From positions 1 through 64,000 of the forward strand of contig NZ_JARZFX010000006.1 in the NCBI RefSeq assembly GCF_036026595.1: 64,000 bases of DNA, read 5' to 3'. The stretch is from Virgibacillus_P tibetensis (GTDB lineage: Bacteria; Bacillota; Bacilli; Bacillales; Amphibacillaceae). The stretch's first letter is position 1, and each line of letters opens with the position of its first letter. The position numbers and the translations under genes are program-made. The notes beneath the pieces are model-generated. The model made no database searches. It saw nothing but the letters and a program-made list of their open reading frames with translations, and was not told the DNA's origin. Below are positions 17,615 to 25,548 of the stretch, piece after piece.

Positions 17615-18559
17615 ATGAAAAAAATTCTAGTTACAGGATCTCGGGGGCAAATTGGATCAGAGCTAGTAAGAAAATTACGTGAAACGTATGGAGCGTCAAA
17701 TATAATTGCTACAGATATAAGAAAAATGGACGACGACCATAAAGAGGGGCCTTTTGAGGTTGTTGATGTTACTGATAGCGATCGACTGTTTACGGTAGCA
17801 AAAGAGCATAACGTGGATACAATTATGCATTTAGCAGCGTTACTATCAGCAACTGCAGAGGCAATGCCAAAAGTAGCCTGGGATCTAAATATGGGTGGTT
17901 TAATTAATGCACTTGAAGTAGCACGTGAACTGGACTTGCAATTCTTTACACCAAGCTCTATTGGGGCATTCGGTCCTTCTACTCCGAAAGATAATACACC
18001 ACAAGACACATTGCAACGTCCAACTACTATGTATGGAGTTAACAAGGTTGCAGGTGAGCTGTTATGCGATTACTATTATAGTCGTTACGGAGTGGATACA
18101 CGTGGCGTTCGTTACCCGGGACTGATTTCACATGTAACTCCGCCTGGTGGAGGTACTACGGACTATGCGGTGGAGATTTATTATGAGGCAGTTAAAAACA
18201 AGGCTTATACATCGTACATTGGTGAAGGCACTTCTATGGATATGATGTACATGCCAGATGCACTGAATGCAATCATTCAGTTAATGGAGGCAGACCCAGG
18301 CAAGCTGGAGCATCGCAATGCATTTAACATATCAGCAATTGCGGCAGCACCAGAGGATTTTGGTAAAGCGATCCAGAAGTATATTCCGGAATTCAAGTTG
18401 TCTTATGAAGTGGATCCCATTAGGCAAACAATTGCTGAGAGCTGGCCAAACAGCATAGATTCATCTGCTGCAGCAAAAGAGTGGGGCTTTAAAGTAGAAT
18501 ATGATCTTGATAAGATGACTAAAGAAATGCTGGATAGACTCACAGAAAAAAATAAATAG
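17615..18559 (+). CDS. tdh: L-threonine 3-dehydrogenase, SDR/epimerase type
   Basis: NAD-dependent extended short-chain dehydrogenase of 314 residues oxidising L-threonine to 2-amino-3-ketobutyrate. The Rossmann motif GSRGQIGSEL is at residues 8-17; the catalytic triad region shows SSIGAFGP (about residue 112) and YGVNK (Tyr/Lys, about 139-143). RYPGLISH and the GGGTTDYAVEIYY segment are typical of the epimerase-like TDH of Bacillales rather than the zinc-dependent enzyme. GAGGGG at 17601-17606 is 8 bases before ATG 17615; the in-frame TTG 17609 is too close. With kbl it forms the threonine-to-glycine route. Confidence 0.93.
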   Translation: MKKILVTGSRGQIGSELVRKLRETYGASNIIATDIRKMDDDHKEGPFEVVDVTDSDRLFTVAKEHNVDTIMHLAALLSATAEAMPKVAWDLNMGGLINALEVARELDLQFFTPSSIGAFGPSTPKDNTPQDTLQRPTTMYGVNKVAGELLCDYYYSRYGVDTRGVRYPGLISHVTPPGGGTTDYAVEIYYEAVKNKAYTSYIGEGTSMDMMYMPDALNAIIQLMEADPGKLEHRNAFNISAIAAAPEDFGKAIQKYIPEFKLSYEVDPIRQTIAESWPNSIDSSAAAKEWGFKVEYDLDKMTKEMLDRLTEKNK

Positions 18560-18572
18560 TTTGTTGCTGGGC

Positions 18573-18604
18573 GTTCTCTTGCTGCAAAGCAGGGGACGTT
18601 TTTT
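18573..18604 (+). terminator. Terminator after tdh
   Basis: A hairpin with GCTG/CAGC core and CGTTC/GACG outer pairing is followed by six T residues just after the tdh stop. The stem contains internal mismatches. Confidence 0.6.
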
Positions 18605-18644
18605 AATTTGGCGTGCTGACTGAGAGATGCTAGTAGCATGTGGC

Positions 18645-18815
18645 TGCTGGATAAGCGGTCATGAACGGCGGTAAATACCGCTAACGCTGGATAATGAGAG
18701 TGGAGCACTGATAATCCTCCAAATACGCGGGATAAAGCACTACAACCGCGTGATAAATTGCAGTAACTGCTGTATAAAGAGCTACGACCGCTGGAATCAA
18801 CAAACCGAAAACCGG
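18645..18815. repeat. Degenerate 21-nt tandem repeat, locus 1
   Basis: About eight imperfect units with a 19-21-base period, most exactly 21. Successive cores are GGATAAGCGG, GGTAAATACC, GGATAATGAG, TGATAATCCT, GGATAAAGCA, TGATAAATTG, GTATAAAGAG and GGAATCAACA, each preceded by a CGC(T/G)-like triplet. Because 21 is a multiple of three, the minus strand reads as heptads such as LYTAVTA, IYHAVVV and LYPAYLE, but I see no ribosome site or convincing gene. It shares its unit with 44620-44790. The gap 18605-18900 holds nothing else I can defend. Confidence 0.75.
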
Positions 18816-18900
18816 CTCAACCAACCGGACATCGCATAACCAAAAAGCAACACAAAAAGAGCACTCTCCACAGGGGAAAGCGCTCAATCATTTGTTCATT

Positions 18901-19101
18901 AATAGGAAGGTATAAAATTTTGGCTGCAATTATTCTTACAATTAAACAGCCACGTCCGGCTCCAGCGCCCAGGGACTAGCTAGACTTCCTTCACCTCCGT
19001 ACGATAAGTCAACATCGGCTCCCTCCGGTCGCCGTGTTTCCTTTATCTCCTGCGGCTCAGTCCAGTCCGTACGTCCCTAATCGGGCGCTTGCGCCTTTGA
19101 T
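18901..19101. repeat. Dispersed GC-rich repeat, copy B (internally deleted)
   Basis: Closely matches copy C at 48533-48848, from TATAAAATTTTGGCTGCAAT on the left to GGGCGCTTGCGCCTTTG on the right, but lacks two internal segments of copy C. The shared middle includes CTCCGTACGATAAGTCAACA and CTCCCTCCGGTCGCCG. The right end, which carries the self-complementary GGCGCAAGCGCC motif, stops 2 bases before the ykpA stop codon, so the element forms the 3' untranslated region of ykpA. Confidence 0.85.
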
Positions 19102-19103
19102 CA

Positions 19104-20726
19104 TTAACTAGCGTACATTTCAGCAATTTGCTTCTGTAATTTACTATCCCGTACATATTCATCATAGGTCATTTCTTTATCGACAATTCCATTTGGTGTT
19201 ATTTCGATTAGACGGTTTGCAATACTGTTAACAAACTGATGATCATGCGATGTAAATAGCATGGAACCCTTGAATTTGATTAGACCATTATTCAACGAAG
19301 TAATCGACTCCAGATCCAAATGGTTTGTTGGTTCATCCAATAATAATACATTTGCATTGCTTAGCATCATTTTCGATAGCATGCAGCGAACTTTTTCTCC
19401 ACCGGATAACACATTTGCTTTCTTTAATGCTTCTTCACCAGAAAATAACATTCTTCCTAAGAAGCCGCGCAGGAATGTTTCTGTCTGATCCTCCGGTGAG
19501 TACTGACGCAGCCAGTCCACAAGAGGCATGTCGTTATTTTCAAAGTATGCTGCATTATCTTTTGGAAAATAGGATTGGGAAGTGGTCACGCCCCATTTAT
19601 ATGTTCCTGCGTCAGGCTCCATTTCACCCATTAAAATTTTAAATAATGTTGTTTTGGAAATGTCATTTTTCCCTACAAGTGCAATTTTGTCATCTGCACT
19701 CATTGTAAAGCTGAGATTGTCGAGTACTTTTTTGCCACCGATTGATTTTGTCAATCCATCTACACGTAATAGGTCATTACCAATTTCACGTTCAGGCGTG
19801 AAGGCAATATACGGGTATTTACGTGAGGAAGGCTTGATATCATCGAGTGTAATATTATCCAACAATTTTTTTCGGGATGTTGCTTGCTTTGACTTCGAAG
19901 CATTTGCGCTAAATCGTGCAACAAAGGCCTGTAAGTCTTTTATTTTTTCTTCTTTTTTCTTATTTGCTTCCTGAGCCAACTGGGTAGCCAACTGACTTGA
20001 TTCGTACCAGAAGTCATAGTTGCCAATGTAAATTTGGATTTTACCGTAATCTACATCTGCAATGTGTGTACAAACTTTATTTAAGAAGTGACGGTCGTGG
20101 GAAACGACAATTACTGTATTCTCAAAGTTAATTAGGAACTCTTCAAGCCACTGAATTGCCTGAATGTCCAAGCCGTTTGTAGGCTCATCCAAAAGTAAAA
20201 TATCAGGCGTACCAAATAATGCTTGCGCAAGTAGTACTTTTACCTTTTGATCTCCAGCCAAATCAGCCATCTGCATCATGTGGAGTGATTCGTCAATGCC
20301 TAGACCTTTTAACAGGACGGCAGCATCAGATTCAGCTTCCCACCCATTCATTTCTGCAAATTCACCTTCAAGTTCTGCTGCACGCATACCATCTTCTTCT
20401 GAAAAATCAGCTTTCATGTAGATCGCATCTTTTTCCTGTTTTACTTTATATAAAGTCTCATGACCCATTAAAACAGTATCAAGAACCTGATGTTCTTCAT
20501 ATGCAAAGTGATCCTGTTTTAAAACCGTAAGTCTCTCACCAGGTGAGAAAGAAACATTTCCGGATTGGGGCTCTACTTCACCAGATAAAACTTTTAAAAA
20601 AGTGGATTTACCTGCGCCGTTTGCACCAATTAATCCATAACAGTTACCGGGAGTGAACTTCAAGTTTACTTCCTCAAATAACTTTTTGTCACCATATCGT
20701 AAACTAACATTATTTACATTTATCAT
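19104..20726 (-). CDS. ykpA: ABC-F family ATP-binding protein, YkpA-like
   Basis: Soluble protein of 540 residues with two ABC ATPase domains and no membrane part. Walker A is GLIGANGAGKST (about residues 32-43) and GKNDISKTT in the second domain. The second P-loop reads D-I-S-K where GxxGxGK(S/T) is expected, so that site looks divergent. The signatures are LAGDQ (degenerate) and LSGGE; both Walker B sites end in LLDEPTNGLD and LLDEPTNHLD. The interdomain linker is Lys-rich. ABC-F proteins act on ribosomes or in antibiotic resistance; B. subtilis YkpA has the same length and affects cell width. GGAGG 11 bases upstream sets the start at ATG 20726 rather than 20759. Confidence 0.9.
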   Translation of the reverse strand: MINVNNVSLRYGDKKLFEEVNLKFTPGNCYGLIGANGAGKSTFLKVLSGEVEPQSGNVSFSPGERLTVLKQDHFAYEEHQVLDTVLMGHETLYKVKQEKDAIYMKADFSEEDGMRAAELEGEFAEMNGWEAESDAAVLLKGLGIDESLHMMQMADLAGDQKVKVLLAQALFGTPDILLLDEPTNGLDIQAIQWLEEFLINFENTVIVVSHDRHFLNKVCTHIADVDYGKIQIYIGNYDFWYESSQLATQLAQEANKKKEEKIKDLQAFVARFSANASKSKQATSRKKLLDNITLDDIKPSSRKYPYIAFTPEREIGNDLLRVDGLTKSIGGKKVLDNLSFTMSADDKIALVGKNDISKTTLFKILMGEMEPDAGTYKWGVTTSQSYFPKDNAAYFENNDMPLVDWLRQYSPEDQTETFLRGFLGRMLFSGEEALKKANVLSGGEKVRCMLSKMMLSNANVLLLDEPTNHLDLESITSLNNGLIKFKGSMLFTSHDHQFVNSIANRLIEITPNGIVDKEMTYDEYVRDSKLQKQIAEMYAS

Positions 20727-20975
20727 ACGTAGAATATCCTCCATTAAAATAAATAGCAATCATCGTTAGCTTACGGTATTTAGGGGGTTTCGTCAATGCA
20801 AAACAATCATATATATATAAGAGAAAGTGTTTTTTAAAGAAAATAGTAAAAATTAGCTTGTATAATTGCGAAAATTTTGTAATAGTAGAAATAAGACTGT
20901 ATTTATAATTGGAAATATGTCACAATTAGACATTACCCATTCTATAAAAAGAACAGATTGGGAAGGGGGAATCAA

Positions 20976-21605
20976 ATGGGGGAAAAGACGATATACTTTC
21001 TCTTTACCGATACAGGAACATATTTAGCTAAAGCTATTAATTATTGTACCAAGAAGTCTTTAAATCATGTCTCAATTGGGTTTGATAATGAATTGAGGAA
21101 AGTATACAGCTTTGGCCGCAAACGCTCAAGGAACCCATTCATCGGCGGCTTTGTGGAAGAGGATGTAAACAGTGATTTTCTAAAAAGTGCCAAGTGTGCA
21201 ATATACAGTTATTCAACTTCAGAAGCCGAATATGAAAGTATCGTGAGGAATATTAAAACTATTGAAGCACAGAAGAGTAATTATAAATACAATTTCATTG
21301 GTTTATTTGGTGTATTGCTCGGGGTGGAAATTAAACGTAAAGACGCAATGTTTTGCTCGCAGTTTGTAGCGACTGTATTAAAAGATGCAGAGACGATTAG
21401 ATTAACAAAAAAGGCATGTTTTATTACACCATCAGACATTCGTTCGCATGAAGGTATGAATTTACTTTTTGAAGGAAAGCTAGAAGATTATTGCCTTCAC
21501 ATTGTAAATAGTGGCAGAAAATTAGTTAAAGGTGAACAAATCTTACCAAAGCAATCATTTATAATATTATTATCTTCAAAAGTAAAACGATTTGTCATCA
21601 GATAG
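20976..21605 (+). CDS. Permuted NlpC/P60-like (YiiX-type) papain-fold protein
   Basis: A 209-residue cytoplasmic-looking protein with no signal peptide. The order of putative catalytic residues is permuted: His in LNHVSIGF (about residue 32) comes first and Cys in MFCSQFVATVL (about residue 126) later, the arrangement of the YiiX/YaeF/YebB branch of the NlpC/P60 superfamily. A function on lipid or acyl amides rather than on wall peptides is known for some members; here it is only a fold-level guess. GGAAGGGGG sets ATG 20976. A terminator and then a WYL regulator follow in the same direction. Confidence 0.65.
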   Translation: MGEKTIYFLFTDTGTYLAKAINYCTKKSLNHVSIGFDNELRKVYSFGRKRSRNPFIGGFVEEDVNSDFLKSAKCAIYSYSTSEAEYESIVRNIKTIEAQKSNYKYNFIGLFGVLLGVEIKRKDAMFCSQFVATVLKDAETIRLTKKACFITPSDIRSHEGMNLLFEGKLEDYCLHIVNSGRKLVKGEQILPKQSFIILLSSKVKRFVIR

Positions 21606-21642
21606 GAAGAGCCATATACAAATTGTAGATGGTTCTTTTTTT
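21606..21642 (+). terminator. Terminator between the papain-like and WYL genes
   Basis: GAAGAGCCAT and ATGGTTCTTT pair, with an inner TACAA/TTGTA stem, and a seven-T tail follows. Confidence 0.85.
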
Positions 21643-21668
21643 ACTATAAATTATTGGGAGTGGATTTA

Positions 21669-22649
21669 ATGGAACGCGGGAGCAGTTACCGACTACTTAA
21701 AATCAGAGATATTTTATTTGATCAAACCGATGACATTAATGAGCTGGGCATTGACGAATTAAGTGAAAAACTTCGTAATATGATACCAGATAAATCATTT
21801 GATAATCGTACAATTAAACGGGACCTGGAAATTTTGGATGATATGGATTTCGAGATTGTTCGCAACAAAGGGAAGTTCGGGAAAATATTATATAGCCATC
21901 AAACACGATTATTTGAAACCTATCAGCTCCGTTTGATTATTGATGCTATTTTATCAGCGAAATTTATCACGACGAATGAAAAGAAAAAGTTAATTAAAAA
22001 AGTAAAACAGCTAACAAGTAAAGCAATTGGCAGCACCTTGCCCGAACCAGTCCTTTTCAGTCAATCTGCTAATATCGATTATGAGCTGGTAAAATTGAAT
22101 ATTGACTTTGTGCATCGGGCTATTTCTGAACGCAGGGTTTTAACGTATCAGTACGGAAAATTTAATGTCGATAAACAGTTTGAATACAACCGCGAAGGTG
22201 AGCAGTACAGTGTGGAGCCTTACGCACTAATTTGGCAAAATGACTATTATTATCTTATAGGCAGATTTAAGAAAAATAATGAGATGCGACACTATCGTCT
22301 TGACCGGATACGTAATGTGGGAATTAATGAAGAAACATTTTCAAAAGGTGACTTTAATTTAAAGAATTACGTCAATCAAACCTTTCATATGTTTGCCGGG
22401 CAAGAAATTTGGATTAAAATCAGGTTTCATCATAATTTGGTCAATGTCGTGCTAGATCGTTTCGGACATGATGCGGATATTAAAAACATTGGTGAAGAAC
22501 ATTTCATTTTAAAGACCAAAGCTAAGCTGTCAGATGGGCTGGTGAATTGGATTCTTACGTGGGGAAATCAGGCAAAGGTATTAGAGCCAGATCATCTTGT
22601 GAAAAGTGTGAAAGATAAAATAAAGCAAATGACGGAAGTATATGAATAA
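21669..22649 (+). CDS. WYL-domain transcriptional regulator
   Basis: A 326-residue DNA-binding regulator. The N-terminal winged helix spans about residues 1-70 (LSEKLRNMIPDKSFDNRTIK contains the recognition region) and is followed by a WYL domain. YSVEPYALIWQNDYYYLIGR (about 181-200) carries the WYL-equivalent YYL and HYRLDRIRNV follows. A C-terminal WCX-like region ends the protein. WYL domains sense ligands, often nucleic acid-related or metabolic, and the regulators occur in DNA-damage and phage-defence settings as well as housekeeping ones. GGGAG at 21656-21660 sets ATG 21669. Its neighbour upstream is the papain-like gene, but a terminator separates them. Confidence 0.88.
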   Translation: MERGSSYRLLKIRDILFDQTDDINELGIDELSEKLRNMIPDKSFDNRTIKRDLEILDDMDFEIVRNKGKFGKILYSHQTRLFETYQLRLIIDAILSAKFITTNEKKKLIKKVKQLTSKAIGSTLPEPVLFSQSANIDYELVKLNIDFVHRAISERRVLTYQYGKFNVDKQFEYNREGEQYSVEPYALIWQNDYYYLIGRFKKNNEMRHYRLDRIRNVGINEETFSKGDFNLKNYVNQTFHMFAGQEIWIKIRFHHNLVNVVLDRFGHDADIKNIGEEHFILKTKAKLSDGLVNWILTWGNQAKVLEPDHLVKSVKDKIKQMTEVYE

Positions 22650-22721
22650 GAAAGCAGGACGATAGGGGAGAGGTAGAACTACATAAACCCACGCGCATGG
22701 TGATTAGTTCCTCCCCAATTT

Positions 22722-23357
22722 CTACTGTTCTCTATACTCGATACCCAACGTTCGATAAGGTACTCTGATTTTAAAGGCAATGTTGTTTGCCTCCAGATCA
22801 ATATACTCCACACCGACTTCAAAGTTACTTTTTATGTCCATCTCTGATAAAGCTACATATATTTCTTCATCAGATGGGTTAACAGTCACCCATTCGGGCA
22901 TAGGTAAATAGCGACCCATATACTCCATTATTTTTTTATTAGGCAGCTCCAACAATCCGACAGAGATCGATTTTTGCTGTAATATTATATCCCCATTGTC
23001 CTGGACGATTGGTTCAAAATGGACGGATAACGGGACGGTGCTGGAGAAAACCGGCAACTCGCCTAGTAAGTGGACGTCCTCTTCCAGTTCAATGCTGTAT
23101 TGATGTCTTGTGTCACCCAGCAACTGACTGATATAAGCATTTATTAATTCATTTAAATTCTGCTTCGTTGTTCGAACAATAAACTCGGAGCTCTCATCGG
23201 GTTCACGTTCTTGGTAGGATGAATAGTCCGCATCAGAAACTGGCCAGAAAATAAGTGCAACAAGGGTAAGGAAAAAAACGAAATTGAAAGCTAGCAAGCT
23301 ATAAAACAACCGTTTCCACTTACTTTTACTAGTATGATGCTTTTTTCTTATGGACAT
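22722..23357 (-). CDS. ypmS: YpmS-like membrane-anchored protein (DUF2140)
   Basis: A 211-residue protein: basic N-terminus (MSIRKKHHTSKSKWKR), one transmembrane helix (about 17-40), and an extracytoplasmic domain of the DUF2140/YpmS type. The repeated use of LGELPVFSSTVPLSVHF and WVTVNPSDEEIYVAL fits this family. Function unknown. GGGTGAG ahead of ATG 23357 overlaps the stop of ypmR, and the pair order ypmR-ypmS matches B. subtilis, which strengthens both calls. A weak imperfect inverted repeat around 22668-22713 may end transcription. Confidence 0.85.
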   Translation of the reverse strand: MSIRKKHHTSKSKWKRLFYSLLAFNFVFFLTLVALIFWPVSDADYSSYQEREPDESSEFIVRTTKQNLNELINAYISQLLGDTRHQYSIELEEDVHLLGELPVFSSTVPLSVHFEPIVQDNGDIILQQKSISVGLLELPNKKIMEYMGRYLPMPEWVTVNPSDEEIYVALSEMDIKSNFEVGVEYIDLEANNIAFKIRVPYRTLGIEYREQ

Positions 23358-23369
23358 AGCTCTCACCCT

Positions 23370-24269
23370 TTAATTAGTTAAATATTCCAACACACGCCGA
23401 GCTATACGTTTATAGCCGAGATCGTTTGGATGGAAATTATCCTCTGCAAATAAAACTTCATCAGAACCTTCAAATAGATCAGCAGTGGGAATAAACGTTA
23501 CATTATCACGATTTCCAGCCATTGTTCTTCCAGTTCTATTCCAATCTTCAACAATAATACCAAGTTCTTCAATATCCCCAAAATATTGTTCAAAAGGATT
23601 GTAAAACCCTACTAAATAGATTTCTGTATTTGGATTGATGTTCCTGATTTTAGTCAGGATTTGTTCGAGTCTCTCTTCATATCTTGCTCGTTCTTCAACA
23701 AAATCACCCAAGTTTATATTAGCGAAATTTTCTTTAACAACTTGCATGATGTCATTCGCGCCAATAGTAATTAGTACGATATCTGAGTCTGCAACGGCTG
23801 ACTCAATCTCGGGATTATCCAGACGGTCTAATAATTGACCAGAACGGTTCCCGCGTACGCCAAAGTTATCAAAAGTAACGAGTTGTTCATTTTCATTTAT
23901 TGTTCGGTCCAAAATCCCAACATATCCACCCTGTTCCTGGTTTCCACCCACACCTTGTGTCAGTGAATCGCCAATCGCCACTACATGTGTTTCCCGCGTT
24001 GAAAAGAAGTCAATGGTGCTTTGAACAGCTTCTGCAATTACCGTAGTAAACTGCCTTGGATCCGATTCTTCATTTTCATTGTCCTCTGCCTGTTCTTGGT
24101 CTTCCTCATCTTCCTGTGGCTGCTCTTCCGGTGTCTCTTCGTCTATTTCATCCTCTTCTGGAATGGTGACATTATCAAAAGTGGAGGCAGGTTTATTCAT
24201 TAGCACAAAGATCCCTGTGACAATCAGTAGTAATGCGATACCAGTAATGATCAAACTAACCTTTTTCAT
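23370..24269 (-). CDS. ypmR: SGNH/GDSL-family lipase-esterase, YpmR-like
   Basis: A 299-residue exported hydrolase. After an N-terminal hydrophobic anchor (about residues 5-24) comes an acidic spacer of about 40 residues, rich in Glu, Asp and Gln, then the SGNH domain. Block I is AIGDSLTQGVGG with the nucleophile Ser, block III ITIGANDIM with Asn, and block V DNFHPNDLGY with the Asp-x-x-His pair. So the catalytic set is complete. The substrate is unknown; an ester in the envelope is likely. The start at ATG 24269 is preferred over 24284 by the spacing of GGTGTGG. It is co-transcribed with ypmS. Confidence 0.9.
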   Translation of the reverse strand: MKKVSLIITGIALLLIVTGIFVLMNKPASTFDNVTIPEEDEIDEETPEEQPQEDEEDQEQAEDNENEESDPRQFTTVIAEAVQSTIDFFSTRETHVVAIGDSLTQGVGGNQEQGGYVGILDRTINENEQLVTFDNFGVRGNRSGQLLDRLDNPEIESAVADSDIVLITIGANDIMQVVKENFANINLGDFVEERARYEERLEQILTKIRNINPNTEIYLVGFYNPFEQYFGDIEELGIIVEDWNRTGRTMAGNRDNVTFIPTADLFEGSDEVLFAEDNFHPNDLGYKRIARRVLEYLTN

Positions 24270-24388
24270 GCTTACCACACCCATGCTGTTATGTTATATA
24301 TACGATATAATGAATTGTCTCATGTATAGTAAAAATCCGAAAGTATTTAATTGAAAATAGTATACTTTTTTCCGTACAGTAAAGAGAT

Positions 24389-24419
24389 AAAAAAATCGCC
24401 TTTTAATTAAAGGCGATTT
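24389..24419 (-). terminator. Terminator of the metY-hom operon
   Basis: On the minus strand AAATCGCCTTT pairs with AAAGGCGATTT around a short AT loop and is followed by TTTTTATC, about 60 bases after the hom stop. Confidence 0.9.
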
Positions 24420-24480
24420 GAAATTCATGGGGTACATGATACACTATTTATTATTTTCCCCCTATTGCTGAAAAATAAAC

Positions 24481-25470
24481 CTAAGATACTACTACAGTTG
24501 ATTTTTCTTTTTGGGATTTACCGGAATAGATGAGGCAGAAATCCTCAATCATTGCACTTGCAGTAGGAAGGGCTCCTGCCCCGGGACCTTTTAAAGTAAG
24601 TTCACCTAGAATATCTGTTTCTATGTTGATCGCATTGTCCACTCCTTCGATAGCGTAAAGAGGGTGATCCCTGGGAAGGCTTACCGGCTCGACCTTAGCC
24701 AAGATCCTGCCATCCTCCTTCCAAATGGACGCGATGTGTTTTATCCTTTTATTTGTTAACTGATTTTCCGCAATATCTTTTTCCGATATCGAGGTAATTC
24801 CAATTCGTTTTACATCATTCCAGTTGGGCTGTTCGTTATAAATCAATTCACTCAATATCATTAATTTATAAAATGCGTCAAATCCTTCAACATCATTGGT
24901 AGGATCTGCTTCTGCATAGCCAAGCTGTTGAGCTTGTTGCAGGGCATCTTCAAAGGCCGCATTCTGATCTCTCATTTCTGTTAGAATGTAATTAGTTGTT
25001 CCATTCAATATAGCTTGGACCTTTAGAACGTTATTAGCCTGGAGTACGTGCTGGATCATCTGTATGATTGGTATTCCTCCAGCCGTTGTAGCATCGTAGC
25101 CAATAGATACATGATGCTGCCTTGCCAGTTCTCTCAGCTCTTTTCCATGAACTGCGAACATTTCTTTGTTTGCAGTTATGACATGTTTTCCTGCTTGAAT
25201 GCATTTTTTGAGATAGGAAAACGCAGGCTCTTTTCCAACAATTGCTTCAAATACGATATCGATGTCGGGGTTCTCGGTAATTGTGCGGATATCTGTTACC
25301 GTAGTACCGTTCACAGTTGCATGCTTTTCTGGGTGTTCAATTAAAAACGTAGAAACATGAACGGAGCAACCAGTTATGTCCCGCAGGCGTTCTTGATGTG
25401 TGTTAATGGTTTGATAAACACCTTTCCCTACTGTACCAAGACCTAATAAAGCTACATTTATGGCCTTCAT
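24481..25470 (-). CDS. hom: Homoserine dehydrogenase (short form without ACT domain)
   Basis: NAD(P)-dependent enzyme of 329 residues converting aspartate semialdehyde to homoserine. The Rossmann motif is GLGTVGKGVY (residues 10-19). The catalytic region includes ITANKEMFAVHGKEL (about 97-111), GYDATTAGGIPII with the conserved Gly-Gly, and ILNGTTNYILTEM plus YAEADPTNDVEGFDA (about 156-215), the classic homoserine dehydrogenase signature. The C-terminal ACT domain of the 430-residue threonine-inhibited enzyme is missing, suggesting no threonine feedback. GGAGGTG sets ATG 25470. It sits 78 bases downstream of metY under the same SAM riboswitch, so it supplies homoserine for methionine synthesis. 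Confidence 0.93.
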   Translation of the reverse strand: MKAINVALLGLGTVGKGVYQTINTHQERLRDITGCSVHVSTFLIEHPEKHATVNGTTVTDIRTITENPDIDIVFEAIVGKEPAFSYLKKCIQAGKHVITANKEMFAVHGKELRELARQHHVSIGYDATTAGGIPIIQMIQHVLQANNVLKVQAILNGTTNYILTEMRDQNAAFEDALQQAQQLGYAEADPTNDVEGFDAFYKLMILSELIYNEQPNWNDVKRIGITSISEKDIAENQLTNKRIKHIASIWKEDGRILAKVEPVSLPRDHPLYAIEGVDNAINIETDILGELTLKGPGAGALPTASAMIEDFCLIYSGKSQKEKSTVVVS

Positions 25471-25484
25471 TTACTTCACCTCCA

Positions 25485-25507
25485 GGCATTCACTGACCGT
25501 GAATGCC
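25485..25507 (-). other. Perfect hairpin just before hom
   Basis: GGCATTCAC and GTGAATGCC (9 bp, 5-base loop) lie in the metY-hom gap, ending a few bases upstream of the hom Shine-Dalgarno. There is no U-tract. It could limit hom translation or protect the processed mRNA. Confidence 0.65.
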
Positions 25508-25548
25508 CATTATTTCCAAGCCTGTTAAAATCTTCTCGCAAAACTTTT

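Noticed and set aside
18645..18815. Possible CRISPR array
   Set aside because: The period is only 21 bases with no unique spacers, the units are degenerate, and no cas gene is in the window.
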